64,000 nucleotides of DNA from Nageia nagi (Eukaryota > Pinophyta), in contig JBITNC010000001.1 in the NCBI GenBank assembly GCA_050084985.1, forward strand, positions 125,240,001 through 125,304,000, written 5' to 3'. The position numbers were made by a program, and so were the translations under genes. The notes below the pieces were generated by a model. That model did no database searches. It was not told the origin of the DNA and saw nothing but the letters and a program-made list of their open reading frames with translations. How positions within the stretch are numbered: the stretch's first letter is position 1; each line of letters starts with the position of its first letter. Below are positions 46,075 through 58,041 of this stretch, piece by piece.

Positions 46075-49054
46075 GTGGTATCAAAGAGGTCTATTTTTTT
46101 CTTGATCCTTCTTTGCATGTCTCCAATGAGGTCGAGTTATAAGGAGCTAGGGCTTGATCTGGTGGAACCTTTGCAAGATCAACCTCGCAAACCTTGACAG
46201 ATGCCCATGGGGGATGAAAAGAAAGATGAGGGAGAAGGATATCCTATCAAAATATTGCTTAAGGAGGCCCTTGAAAAACAAAGGAATGTGATGATGGATA
46301 ACTTTGCTCAGGTCCTTCAATGGTTGCCCACCGACGGTGCATCTACATCTAGTAGCCACTTTGGAGTTGCGACTCCTTTTAAGGTATAAGTAAATTTTGA
46401 CATTCCAGATGCCAATGCCATAGATAGATGGTTGAATCTATTAGAAGGATATTTCTCTATGCATGACTTGTCAGATCGGGAGAAGATTATTTTTGCACTC
46501 CTCAAAGCTACCCCCCATGTTAAGGATTGGTGGGAAACCTACTGTGAGAATAAGGACCAAATAGAACCCTCTCTATTCTTGGCCATACCAACATGGAATT
46601 CTATTCAAGATGCCATCAAGGAATAGTACTATCCCATGGGGAGCTATGAGGACAAGTACCTACAATGGACCATGCTATGACAATAAAGGGATCAAGATGT
46701 GCATGATCTGACAAATCTATTCCATAACCTACGCATAAAGTTAGTTATCAAAGATTCAGAGAAACATTTGGTGTTAAAGTATCATAGTTGTCTACATAGA
46801 TACATTCAAGAGGAAATGGAGTTCCTTGACATCTCCTTGTTTGGTACAACATATTGGTATGCTACCAAGATTGAGCAAAAATTCAAATACAAGAAGTGAG
46901 AATTTGGATCTATGAATCAAAAGCAAGGGAAAGGTGCTTCCAAACCATAGAACAAAGGATAGAGCCAAGACATGGCAGCCAAAGACAACCTATCAAAGCC
47001 ATAAGAAAAGAACAACATCGCAAAGCCAAATAAGGACATGGGAAAGTGGTTTGAGTTCCATAAGAGCTCCACTCACAACATAAGTGAGTGTCAGGCCAAG
47101 CCATCACTAGTGGTCGAGATGAGGGCTTCTGAGTCAGATGCATGCTTTGATTCTAAATCAAAACCTAAAAAGGGGAATGAAAAAGGGAAATAGATTATTG
47201 ATGCAGAGCATAATGCCATTATTACCACTACAAAGGTCCAAAAGGAGGAATCAAAAGATCCAGTGAAGGAGGAATGTCTCTTCCACTCCTCGATGTGGGT
47301 AAAGGGATCCCTTGTATAGTTCATTATCGATAATGGGAGCCAAAAGAACCTCATTTTAGCAGATGCCATGAAGTAGTTGGGCTTACCAACCATAGCTCAC
47401 CCACATCCATACACCATCAGGTGGCTTCAATAAGGATGAGATCTCTGCATCAACCAGCAGTGCCACCTTCCCTATAGCATCAAGCCCTTCATAAATGAGG
47501 TATTATGTGATGTTAATCCTATTGATGTTTTTGATGTATTATTAGGACAACCATACTTATGGAAGCATCATGCTATGTATGAGTCTCAACCTCATGCTAT
47601 TATTATTACTTTGGGAAATAAGTTGTATAGGATACCAGAGGTACCACCTCCTATGGCTATCTCTTTGGTTACTACAAAATAATGCAGTAAGCTCATTTCC
47701 CAAACTAGGAAATTCATTTTCTTGATGATCCACCCCTAGGGCAAGAAGAAGACTGTGACCATGACCTCCAGATAGAGGTCATTAATAGAATGATTGTACA
47801 TATTTTGTGTATGTACAATTCAAAGCATCCATGCACATGGGATGAGAGCCTCCCCTACGTACAACATAGTTATAATATTGGCCATATCCCCTTTCAGGTG
47901 GGCTTGGGATTCCAACCACTATGTCCCATTGACGTAGCCATATCATTTGTAGCTGCTCAAGCTGATTCAGCTCACATCCAATCTGAAGTTAATAAAGTAA
48001 GTAGCTTCATCAAGTGCATTCAACACATCCACAAATAGGTTCATGATATATTAGATAGAGCCAATGTGAAGTACAAACAATGCCATGATCAACACTGGGT
48101 GCCACACAACTTCCAGGTGGGAGATAAAGTATGGCTACATTTATAGAAGGAGCACCTCACTAGACCCCACTGCAAGCTTTGCCTACTTTGATACGGGTTG
48201 TACACCATAACCAAGGTTGTAGGGAATAATGCTTTTGAGCTTGGGATTCCACCATTCCTTAGACTGCACCAAGTCTTCAATGTGGATCACCTTCATCCTT
48301 ATTTCCCACCTCTACTGGAAACTTCAAACATTGCAGAACAACTCACACCAATAGAGTTAAACCTAAACTACATGGAATAGGCCACCATAGATTGTATCAT
48401 GGACATGCAAATCAAGAACACTCAACAATAGAGGATTCAATTGTATCAGGTTGTCAAAGCTAGCCAACTCTTGCACCAAGGAAAGTGGTTCACCAGGGAC
48501 CAAGTTCAGCAGAAATTTCCTCATCTCATGGAGGAACTTAATGTAATGGGGACCATTACTTTCTTGATAGAATTAGCCCTACTCTAATCCTCAAGGTCCA
48601 AGACTAGGAAGCTCAATCACACAACATTCACACAAGATAACACAAGTGTAATGTGGTTCCTCCCTCCTTGGGAGTACATCCACAACTAGTATCTCAATTC
48701 TCAAGTATGCCCCTCTTACAACAATTCTCTTCCTCTCTCCTACACAAACTAGTAGAGTAATGTTACTCCAAAACTTAGATATGTTACAAGAGGAGAGGCC
48801 CCCTATTTATAGCTTGAGAGCACCTCCCTATCCTCCCTTTAACCCAAGGGTAAGGTTAGGGTTACAATAAATGTGTGACCTAACTTTAACCTACCAACTA
48901 ACCCCATGGTTAGGTCAAAGTCCACACATAATAAAGAATTCAATTAATCCCTTAAGGTATCTACATATCCTTTAAGTGATTAATTGAACTTACAAGGAGT
49001 TTAGATATTCACAATATTTCATTACAAATTATAACATTTCTAAGGGGGGAGGAA
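46075..49054 (+). pseudogene. Array unit 1: gag, protease, integrase end (with solo LTR insert)
   Basis: The primer site TGGTATCAAAGAGG is at 46076. Gag starts at ATG 46201 (MPMGDEKKDEG) and reads WLNLLEGYFSMHDLSDREKI, then EKHLVLKYHSCLHRYIQEEM, and a zinc-knuckle-like FEFHKSSTHNISEC in which the first Cys is Phe (Cys in other units). A TAA replaces a Gln in KVQVNF, and 18 bp are missing just after. The protease block IDNGSQKNLI is near 47325-47350. The deletion joint is at about 47769-47781. The integrase end (47790-48380) keeps NFQVGDKVWLHL with CAG at 48114. A foreign solo LTR sits at 48565-49036, just before the polypurine tract. Confidence 0.85.
48565..49036 (-). mobile_element. Solo LTR of another family (472 bp) with TTTCT target duplication
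   Basis: The insert begins TGATAGAATT and ends TTATAACA, the TG...CA ends of an LTR. TTTCT flanks it at 48560-48564 and 49037-49041, and the uninterrupted site is seen in the other units. On the minus strand it carries CTATAAATAGG near 48815-48825, a good TATA box, so it probably reads minus. Nothing internal remains, so it is a recombined LTR or a very short element. Confidence 0.85.
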
Positions 49055-49630
49055 TGATCCAGGTGGATATTGGTGGCCACACACCTATTCCACTTGGGCC
49101 CCCACCATTGTCTCTTTTAGTTTGTCAATTTTGGCATAACTTACTATTTTTAGCAATTTTTTGGGTCCTAAACTTCTAGAGCTATTTTGAGGCCCTAAAT
49201 GACATTTTTGGGCATCATTTTGAATGAAATTCATCCTAAAAGTTGTATTCCTCAAATAGAGCTTCTAATGATGTATCATGTGCATCAAATAGAGATAGTA
49301 TGCCAAAGTTACATCCTTGGGAAGTTGAAACACCAATTTACCCAAATAGGGCCCATAGTTTTGGTGCTTCATCTCCTAGGGTTTAGGGTTCTCCATTATT
49401 TCTCAATAATAAATAGGCCATCAAGCCTCATTATAATGGATTTCAGAGGCCTATAGCTACAACATCTCTTCTCAGAGATAGCTACCAATGCCCTATCTAG
49501 TTTTATTTCCATTCTATCTATAAGTAAATTTCATTCTTTGACATTAATGAAATGAAGTGTTATTTCTACTGCATCTCTATATTTATGGTTATATGTTTAT
49601 TGTATTGCATTCTTACATAAATCTAGATTA
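49055..49630 (+). repeat. Array LTR 2 (576 bp)
   Basis: TGATCCAGG to TAGATTA (usual end GATCA, C to T). It lacks about 15 bp near 49380 present in the other LTRs. Confidence 0.88.
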
Positions 49631-51969
49631 GTGGTATCAAAGAGGTCTATTTTTTTCTTGATCCTTCTTTGCATGTCCCCAATGAGGTTGGGTTATAAGG
49701 AGCTAGGCTTGATCTGGTGGAACCTTTGCAAGATCAACCTCACAAACCTTAATAGATGCCCATGGGGGATGAAAAGAAAGATGAGGGAGCAAGATATCCT
49801 ATCAAAATATTGCTCGAGGAGGCACTCAAAAAACAAAGGAACATGATGATGGATAACTTTGCTCAGATCCTTCAACGCTTACCCATCGATGGTGCATCTA
49901 CATCCAGTAGCCACTCTGGAGTTGTGACTCCTTTTAAGGTATAAGTAAATTTTGATATTATCATATTTGAGGGTCAAATATATGCTGATGCTATAGATAG
50001 ATGGTTGAATCTATTAGAAGGATATTTCTCTATGCATGACTTTTCAGACCAGGAGAAGATTATTTTGGCACTCCTCAAAGCTACCCCCATGTTAAGGACT
50101 GGTGGGAAACCTACTATGATAATAAGGACTAGATAGAACCCTCTTTATTCTTGGTCATACCAACTTGGAATTCTTTTCGAGATACTATCAAGGAATAGTA
50201 CTATCCCATGGGGAGCTATGAGGACAAGTACCTATAATGAACCACACTGCGATAACAAAGGGATCAAGATGTGCATGAGCTAATGAATCTATTCCATACC
50301 CTATGCACGAAGTTGGGTATTAAAGATTCAGAGAAATATTTGGTGTTAAAATATTGTAGCTATCTGCAAAGATACATTTAGGAGGAAATGGAGTTCCTTG
50401 ACATCTCCTCGCTTGGTATGGCATACCAGTATGCTATGAAGATTGAGCAAAAATTCAAATAGAAGAAGCGAGACTTTGGATCTACGAATCAAAAGCAAGG
50501 GAAAGGTGCTTCCAAACTATAGAACAAAGGATAGAGCCAAGGCATGGTAGCTAAAGACAACCCATCAAAGCCATAAGAAAAGAATAACATTGCAAAGCCA
50601 AAAAAGGACACGGGAAAGTGGTGTGAGTTCCATAAGAGCTCCACTCACAATATAAGTGAGTGTCATGCCAAGCTATCACTAGTGATCGAGATGAGGGCTT
50701 TTGAGTCAGATGCATGCTTCGACTCTAAATCAAAACCTAAAAAGGGGAATGAAAAAGGGAAATAGATTATTATTGTGGAGCCCAATGCCATTGTTGCCAC
50801 TACAAAGGTCCAGAAGGAGGAACTAGAAGATCTAGAGGAGGAGGAACATCTCTTCCACTCCTATATGTGAGTAAAGGGATCCCTTGTACAATTCATTATC
50901 GATAATGGTAGCCAAAAGAACCTCATTTCAGTAGATGCCATGAAGCAGTTGGGCTTGCTGACCATAGCTCACCCACATCTATACACCATTAGGTGGCTTC
51001 AACAAGGATGAGATCTCCATGTCAGCCAGCAGTGCTACCTTCCCTATAGCATCAAGCCCTTCATGGATGAGGTATTATGTGATGTTGCTCCTATTGATGT
51101 TTCTGATGTATTATTAAGACAACCATACTTATGGAAGCATCATGCTATGTATGAGTCTTGACCTCATGCTGTTATTATTACTTTGGGAAATAAGTTGTAC
51201 AGGATACCAGAGGTACCACCTCCTATGGCTATCTCTTTGGTTACTACAAAATAATGCAGTAAGCTCATTTCCCAAACTAGGAAATTCATTTTCTTGATGA
51301 TCCACCCCCAAGGAAAGAAGAAGACTATGGCCATGAATTCTAGATAGAGGTCATCAAAATAATGATTGTACACATTCTATGCATGTACAATTCAAAGCAT
51401 CCACACACATGGGATGAGAGCCTCCCCTATGTGCAACATAGTTATAATAGGGCTCTCCATAGTTCAATTGGCCATATCCCCTTTTAGGTGGGCTTGGGAT
51501 TCCAACCATTATGTCCCATTGATGTAGCCATACCATTTGTAGCTACTTGGGTTAATTCAACTCACATCCAATATAAAGTTGACAAAGTAAGTAGCTTCAT
51601 CAAGTGCATCCAACACATCTACCAATAGGTTCATGATATATTGGATAGAGCCAATGCAAAGTATAAGCAGTGCCATGATCAACACCGATTTCCACACAAC
51701 TTCTAGGTGGGAGACAAAGTATGGCTACATTTGCAGAAGGAGCACCTCACTAGACCCCACTACAAGCTTCACCCACTTTGATACAAGATATACACCATCA
51801 CCAAGGCTATAGGGAACAATACTTTCAAGTTTGGGATTCCACCATTCCTTGGACTGCACCTAGTCTTCAATGTGGATCACCTTCATCCTTACTTCCACCT
51901 CTATTGGACACTTTAGACATTAGAGAACAACTCACACCAATAGAGTTAAACCTAAACTACATGGAATAG
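49631..51969 (+). pseudogene. Array unit 2, 3' end fused to unit 3 without an LTR
   Basis: Gag begins with ATG 49756 (MPMGDEKKDEG). It shares with unit 1 the TAA in KVQVNF, so the two are close relatives. IDNGSQKNLI is near 50900. The deletion joint is at about 51339-51352. The integrase end has TAG at 51704-51706 where units 1 and 5 have CAG. After the family-typical ELNLNYMEXA, homology jumps at 51968-51972 into the gag of unit 3; the tail of integrase, polypurine tract, LTR, primer site and gag start are lost. Confidence 0.82.
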
Positions 51970-54311
51970 GCCCTTAAAAAATAAAGGAACACGATGATGG
52001 ATAACGTTTCTTAGATCCTTCAATGGCTACCCACCGACGGTGCATCTGCATCCAGTAGCCACTCTAGAGTTGTAACTCCTTTTAAGGTACAAGTAAATTT
52101 TGACATTCCCATATTTGAGGGTCAAATAGATGCTGATGCCATAGATAGATGGTTGAATCTATTAGAAGGATATTTCTCTATGCATGACTTGTTATACAGA
52201 GGAAGATTATTTTTGCACTTCTCAAAGCTACCCCCCATGTTAAGGACTGTGGGAAACCTACTATGAGAATAAGGACCAGATATAACCCTCTCTATTCTTG
52301 GTCATACCAACTTGGAATTCTTTCCAAGACATCGTTAAGGAATAGTACTATCTCATGGGGAGCTATGAGGACAAGTACCTATAATAGACCACACTACGAC
52401 AACAAAGGGATCAATATGTGCATGAGCTAACAAATCAGTTCCATACCCTACGCACAAAGTTGGGTATCAAATATTTAGAGAAACATTTGGTGTAAAGTAT
52501 CATAGCTATCTGCATAGATACATTTAGGAGGAAATGGAGTTCCTTGACATCTCCTCGCTTGGTATGGCATACCAATATACTACCAAGATTGAGTAGAAAT
52601 TCAAATAAAAGAAGAGAGACTTTGGATCTGTAAATCAAAAGTAAGGGAAAGGTACTTCCAAATCATAGGATAAAGGATAGAGCCAAGGCATGGTAGCCAA
52701 ATACAACCTATCAAATCCACAATAAAAGAACAACACCGTAAAGCCAAAGAAGGCCACGAGAAAGTGGTGTGAGTTCCATAAGAGCTCCACTCACAACACA
52801 AGTGAGTATTGAGCCAAGCAGTTGTTAATGGTTGAGATGAGGGCTTCTGAGTTAGATGCATGCTCTAACTCTGAATCAGAACTTGAAAAGGGGAATGAAA
52901 AAGGGAAATAGATTATTTATGCAGAGCCTAATGCCACTATTGCCACTATAAAGGTCCAAAAGGAGGAACTAGAAGATCCAAAGGAGGAGGAATGTCTCTT
53001 CCACTCCTAGATGTGGGTAAAGGGCTCCCCTGTATAGTTCATTATCAATAATGGGAGCCAAAAGAACCTCATTTTAGTAGATGCTATGAAGTGGTTGGGC
53101 TTACCAACCATAGCTCACCCACATCCATACACCATCGGGTGGCTTTAGCAAGGATGAGATCTCCATGTGAGCTAGTAGTGTCACCTTTCGTATAGCATCA
53201 AGCCCTTCATAGATGAGGTATTATGTGATGTTGCTCCTATTGATGTTTCTAATGTATTATTAGGACAACCATACTTATGGAAGTGTCATGCTGTGTATGA
53301 GTTTTAACCTCATGTTGTTATTATTACTTTGGGAAATAAGTTGCACAGGATACCAGAGGTACCACCTCCTATGGCTATCTCTTTGGTTACTACAAAATAA
53401 TGTAGTAAGCTCATTTCCCAAACAAGAAATTCATTTTCCTGATGATCCACCCCCAGGACAAGAAGAAGACTGTGGCCATGACCTCCAAATAGAGGTCATC
53501 AACAAAATCATTATACACATTCTACGTACGTACAATTCAAAGCATCCATGCACATGGGACAAGAGCCTCCCTTATGTACAACATAGTTATGATAGGGTTC
53601 TCCACAGTTTAATTGGCCATAGCCCCTTTTAGGTGGGCTTGGGATTCCAACCACTATGTCCCATTGATGTAGCCATGCCATTTGCAGTTGCTCAGGCTAA
53701 TTCAGCTCACATCCAATCTAAAGTTAACAAAGCAAGTAGCTTCATCAAATGCATTCAACACATCCACAAATAGGTTGATGATATATTGGATAGAGCCAAT
53801 GCGAAGTACAAGTAGTGCCATGATCAACATCGGGTGCCACATAACTTCTAGGTGGGAGATAAAGTATGGATACATTTACAAAAGGAGCACCTCACTAGAC
53901 CCCAATGCAAGCTTCACCCATTTGATACGGGTCGTACACCATCACCAAGGCTATAGGGAATAATGCTTTCAAGCTTAGGATTCCACCATTCCTTGGACTG
54001 CACCCAATCTTCAATGTGGATCACCTTCGTCCTTACTTCCCACCTCTATTGGACACTTCAGACATTGCAGAACAACTCACACCAATAGAGTTAAACCTAT
54101 ATTGCATGGAATAGGCCACCACAAATTGTATCAAGTACATGCAAATCAAGAACACTCACCAATAAAGGATCCAACTGTATCAGGTTGTCAAAGCTGGCCA
54201 ACTCTTGCACCAAGGAAAGTGGTTCACTAGGGACCAGGTTTAGCAGAAATTTCCTCATCTCATGGAGGAACTTAATGCAATGGGGACCATTGCTTTCTAA
54301 GTGTGGAGGAA
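51970..54311 (+). pseudogene. Array unit 3, 5' end missing
   Basis: It opens inside gag (about 30 codons after the usual ATG) with KVQVNF intact at about 52085-52102, then WLNLLEGYFSMHDL. The deletion joint is at about 53481-53497, where the sequence CCAAATAG/AGGTCATC keeps the cleanest trace of the parent ends. The integrase end (53510-54110) has TAG at 53849-53851 for the Gln of NFQVGDK. It ends with a degenerate polypurine tract AAGTGTGGAGGAA and LTR 3. Confidence 0.82.
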
Positions 54312-54899
54312 TGATCCAAGTGGATATTGGTGGCCACCTACCTATTATACTTGGGCCCCCACCATTATCTCTTTTAGTTTGTCAGTTTCAACATAACTTA
54401 CTATTTTTAGCAATTTTTTGGGTCTAGAACTTTTGGAGCCATTTTGAGGCCCTAAATGATGTTTTTAGGCATCATTTTGAATTTTTTTCTTGAAAGTTGT
54501 AGTCCTTAGATAGAGCTTTCTAATGATGTATCATTTGCATCAAATGGAGATAGTATACCAAAGTTACGTCCCTAGGAAGTTGAAACACCAATTTACCCAA
54601 ATGGGGCCCATAATTATGTGCTTCATCTACTAGGGTTAGGTTTTTGGGATGTTTGGGGTTCTCCATTATTTCTTAATAATAAATAGGCCCTTAAGCCTCA
54701 TTGTAATAGAGTTTAGAGGCTTATAACCGTAACATCTCTTCTCAGAGATAGCTACCAGTGCCCTATCTAGTTTTATTTCCATTCTATCTATAAGCAAATT
54801 TCATTCTTTAACATTAATGAAATGAAGTGTTATTTTTGTTGCATATCTATATTTATGTTATATGTTTATTCTATTACATTCCTACATAAATCTGGATCA
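54312..54899 (+). repeat. Array LTR 3 (588 bp)
   Basis: TGATCCAAGTGG to CTGGATCA, followed by a primer site changed to TAGTATCAGAGAGG. Confidence 0.88.
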
Positions 54900-57453
54900 G
54901 TAGTATCAGAGAGGTCTATTTTTTTCTCGATCCTTCTTTGCATGTCCCCAACGAGGTCGGGTATAAGGAGCTAGGGCTTGATCTGGTGGAACCTTTGCAA
55001 GATTTGCCTTGCAAACCTCGATGGATGCCCATGGGGGATGAAAATAAAGATGAGGAAGTAGGATATCCTATCAAAATATTGCTCAAGGAGGCCCTTGAAA
55101 AACAAAGGAACATGATGATGGATAACTTTGCTCAAATCCTTCAACAGCTACCCCCCGGTGATGCATCTGCATCTAGTAGCCACTCTAGAGTTGCGACTCC
55201 TTTTAAGGTACAAGTAAATTTTGACATTCCCATATTTGAGGGTCAAATAGATGTTGATGCCATAGATAGATGGTTGAATCTATTAGAAGGATATTTCTTT
55301 ATGCATGACTTGTCAGACCTGGAGAAGATTATTTTTGTACTCCTCAAAGCTACCCCCCATGTTAAGGACTGGTGGAAAACCTAATGTGAGAATAAGGACT
55401 AGATAGAACCCTCTTTATTCTCAGCTATACCAACTTGGAATTCTTTTTGAGACACCATCAAAGAATAATACTATCCCATCGGGAGCTATGAGGATAAGTA
55501 CCTACAATGGACCATGCTACAAAAAAAAGGGATCAAGATGTGCATGAGCTAACGAATCTATTCCATACCCTGTGCACAAAGTTGGGTATCAAAGATTTAG
55601 AGAAACATTTGGCGTTAAAGTATCATAGCTATCTACACAGATACATTTAGGAGGAAATGGAGTTCCTTGACATCTCCTCACTTGGTATGGCATACTGGTA
55701 TATTACCAAGATTTAGCATAAATTCAAATAGAAGAAGTGAGACTTTGGATCTATGAATCAAAAGCAAGGGAAAGGTGCTTCCAAACCATAGAACAAAGGA
55801 TAAAGCCAAGACATGGTGGCCAAAGACAACCTATCAAAGCCATAAGAAAAGAACAACACTGTAAAGCCAAAGAAGGACACAGGAAAGTGGTGTGAGTTCC
55901 AGGAAGTGGTGTGAGTTCCATAAGAGCTCCACTCACAACATAAGTGAGTGTTGGGCCAAGCAGTTGCTAGTGGCTGAGATGAGGGCTTTTGAGTTAGATG
56001 CATGCTTTGACTCCAAATTAGAACCTAAAAAGGGGAATGAAAAAGGGAAACAAATTATTGATGCAAATCCCAATGCCATTATTGCCACTACAAAGATCTA
56101 GAAGGAGGAATCAAAAGATTCAGAGGAGGAGGAACATCTCTTCCACTCCTAAATGTGGATAAAGGGCTCCCCTGTATAGTTCATTATCGATAATGGGAGC
56201 TAAAAGAACCTCATTTCAATAGATTCTATGAAGCAGTTGGGCTTACTGACCATAGCTCACCCACATCCATATACCATCGGGGGGCTTCAGCAAGGATGAG
56301 ATCTCCACATCAGCCAGTAGTGCCGCATTCCCTATAGCATCAAGCCCTTCACAGATGAGGTATTATGTGACATTGCTCCTATTGATGTTTCTAATGTATT
56401 ATTAGGATAACCATACTTATGGAAGTGTCATGCTATGTATGAGTCTTAACCTCATGTTATTATTATTACTTTACAAAATAAGTTATACAGAATACCAGAG
56501 GTACCACCTCCTACTACTATCTCTTTGGTTACTATAAAACAATGTAGTAAGCTCATTTCCCAAACTAGGAAATTCATTTTCCTGATGATCCGCCCCTAGG
56601 GAAAGAAGAAGACTATGACCATGACCTCCAGATAGAGGTCATGAACAAAATGATTGTACACATTCTATGCATGTACAATTCAAAGCATCCATGCACATGG
56701 GACAAGAGCCTCTCCTATGTACAACATAGTTATAATAGGGCTCTCCAAAGTTTAATTGGCCATAGCCCCTTTCAGGTGGGCTTGGGATTCCAGCCACTAT
56801 GTCCCATTGACATAGCCATGCCATTTGTAACTACTTAGGTTGATTCAGCTCATGTCTAGTCTAAAGTTGACAAAGCAAGTAGCTTCATCGAGCACATTCA
56901 ACACATCCACCAATAGGTTCATGATATATTGGATAGAGCCAATGCGAAGTAAAAGCAGCGCCATGATCGACATTGGTGCCACACAACTTCTAGGTGGGAG
57001 ATAAAGTATGGCTACATTTGCAGAAGGAGCACCTCACTAGACCCCACCGCAATCTTTGCTCACTTGATATGGGCCGTACACCATCACCAAGGCTATAGGT
57101 AATAATGCTTTCGAGCTTGGGATTCCATAATTCCTTGGACTACACCTAGTCTTCAATGTGGATTGCCTTCATCCTTACTTCCCACCTCTATTGGACACTT
57201 TAGACATTGTAGGACAACTCACACCAATAGAGTTAAACCCAAACTACATGGAATAGGCCACCAAAGATTGTATCATGGACATGCAAATCAAGAACACTCA
57301 CCAATAGAGGATCCAACTGTATCAAGTTGTCAAAGTTGGCCAACTCCTGCACCAAGGAAAGTGGTTCACGAGGGACCAAGTTCAGTAAAAATTTCCTCAT
57401 CTCATGGAGAAACTTAATGCAATGGGGACCATTTCTTTCTAAGGGTGGAGGAA
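54900..57453 (+). pseudogene. Array unit 4: gag, protease, integrase end
   Basis: Gag has the longest open stretch of the array, 54938-55384. It runs from an upstream ATG through MPMGDENKDEE, VATPFKVQVNFDIPIFEGQ and WLNLLEGYFFMHDLSDLEKI before a stop at 55382. A 19-bp micro-duplication (GGAAGTGGTGTGAGTTCCA) lies at about 55880-55920, next to the zinc-knuckle-like CEFHKSSTHNISEC. The deletion joint is at about 56629-56640. The integrase end has TAG at 56991-56993 for the conserved Gln. Confidence 0.84.
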
Positions 57454-58041
57454 TGATCCAAGTGGATATTGGTGGCCACCTACCTATTACACTTGGCCCC
57501 CACCATAGTCTCTTTTAGTTTATCAGTTTTGACATAACTTACTATTTTTAGTAGTTTTTTGGGTCTTGAACTTTTGGAGCCATTTTGAGGCCCTATAATG
57601 ATGTTTTTGGGCATCATTTTGAATTTTTTCCTAAAAGTTGTAGTCCTTGGATAGAGCTTTCTAATGATGTATCATGTGTGTCAAACGGAGATATTATGCC
57701 AAAGTTACATCCTTGGGAAGTTGAAACACCAATTTACCCAAATGGGGCCCATAGTTTTGGTGCTTCATCTCCTAGGGTTAGTTTTTTGGGATGTTTAGGG
57801 TTCTCCATTATTTCTTAATAATAAATAGGCCCTCAAGTTTCATTGTAATAGAGTTCAGAGGCCTATAACCATAACATCTCTTCTCAAAGATAGCTACTAG
57901 TGCTTATCTAGTTTTATTTCCATTCTATCTGTAAGCAAATTTCATTCTTTGACATTAATGAAATGAAGTGTTATTTCCATTACATCTCTATATTTATGGT
58001 TATATGTTTATTCTATTGCATTCCTACATAAATTTGGATCA
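57454..58041 (+). repeat. Array LTR 4 (588 bp)
   Basis: TGATCCAAGTGG to TTGGATCA. It shares CCAAGTGGATATTGG and TTGAATTTTTTCC-type words with LTR 3, so these two are the nearest pair by eye. Confidence 0.88.
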
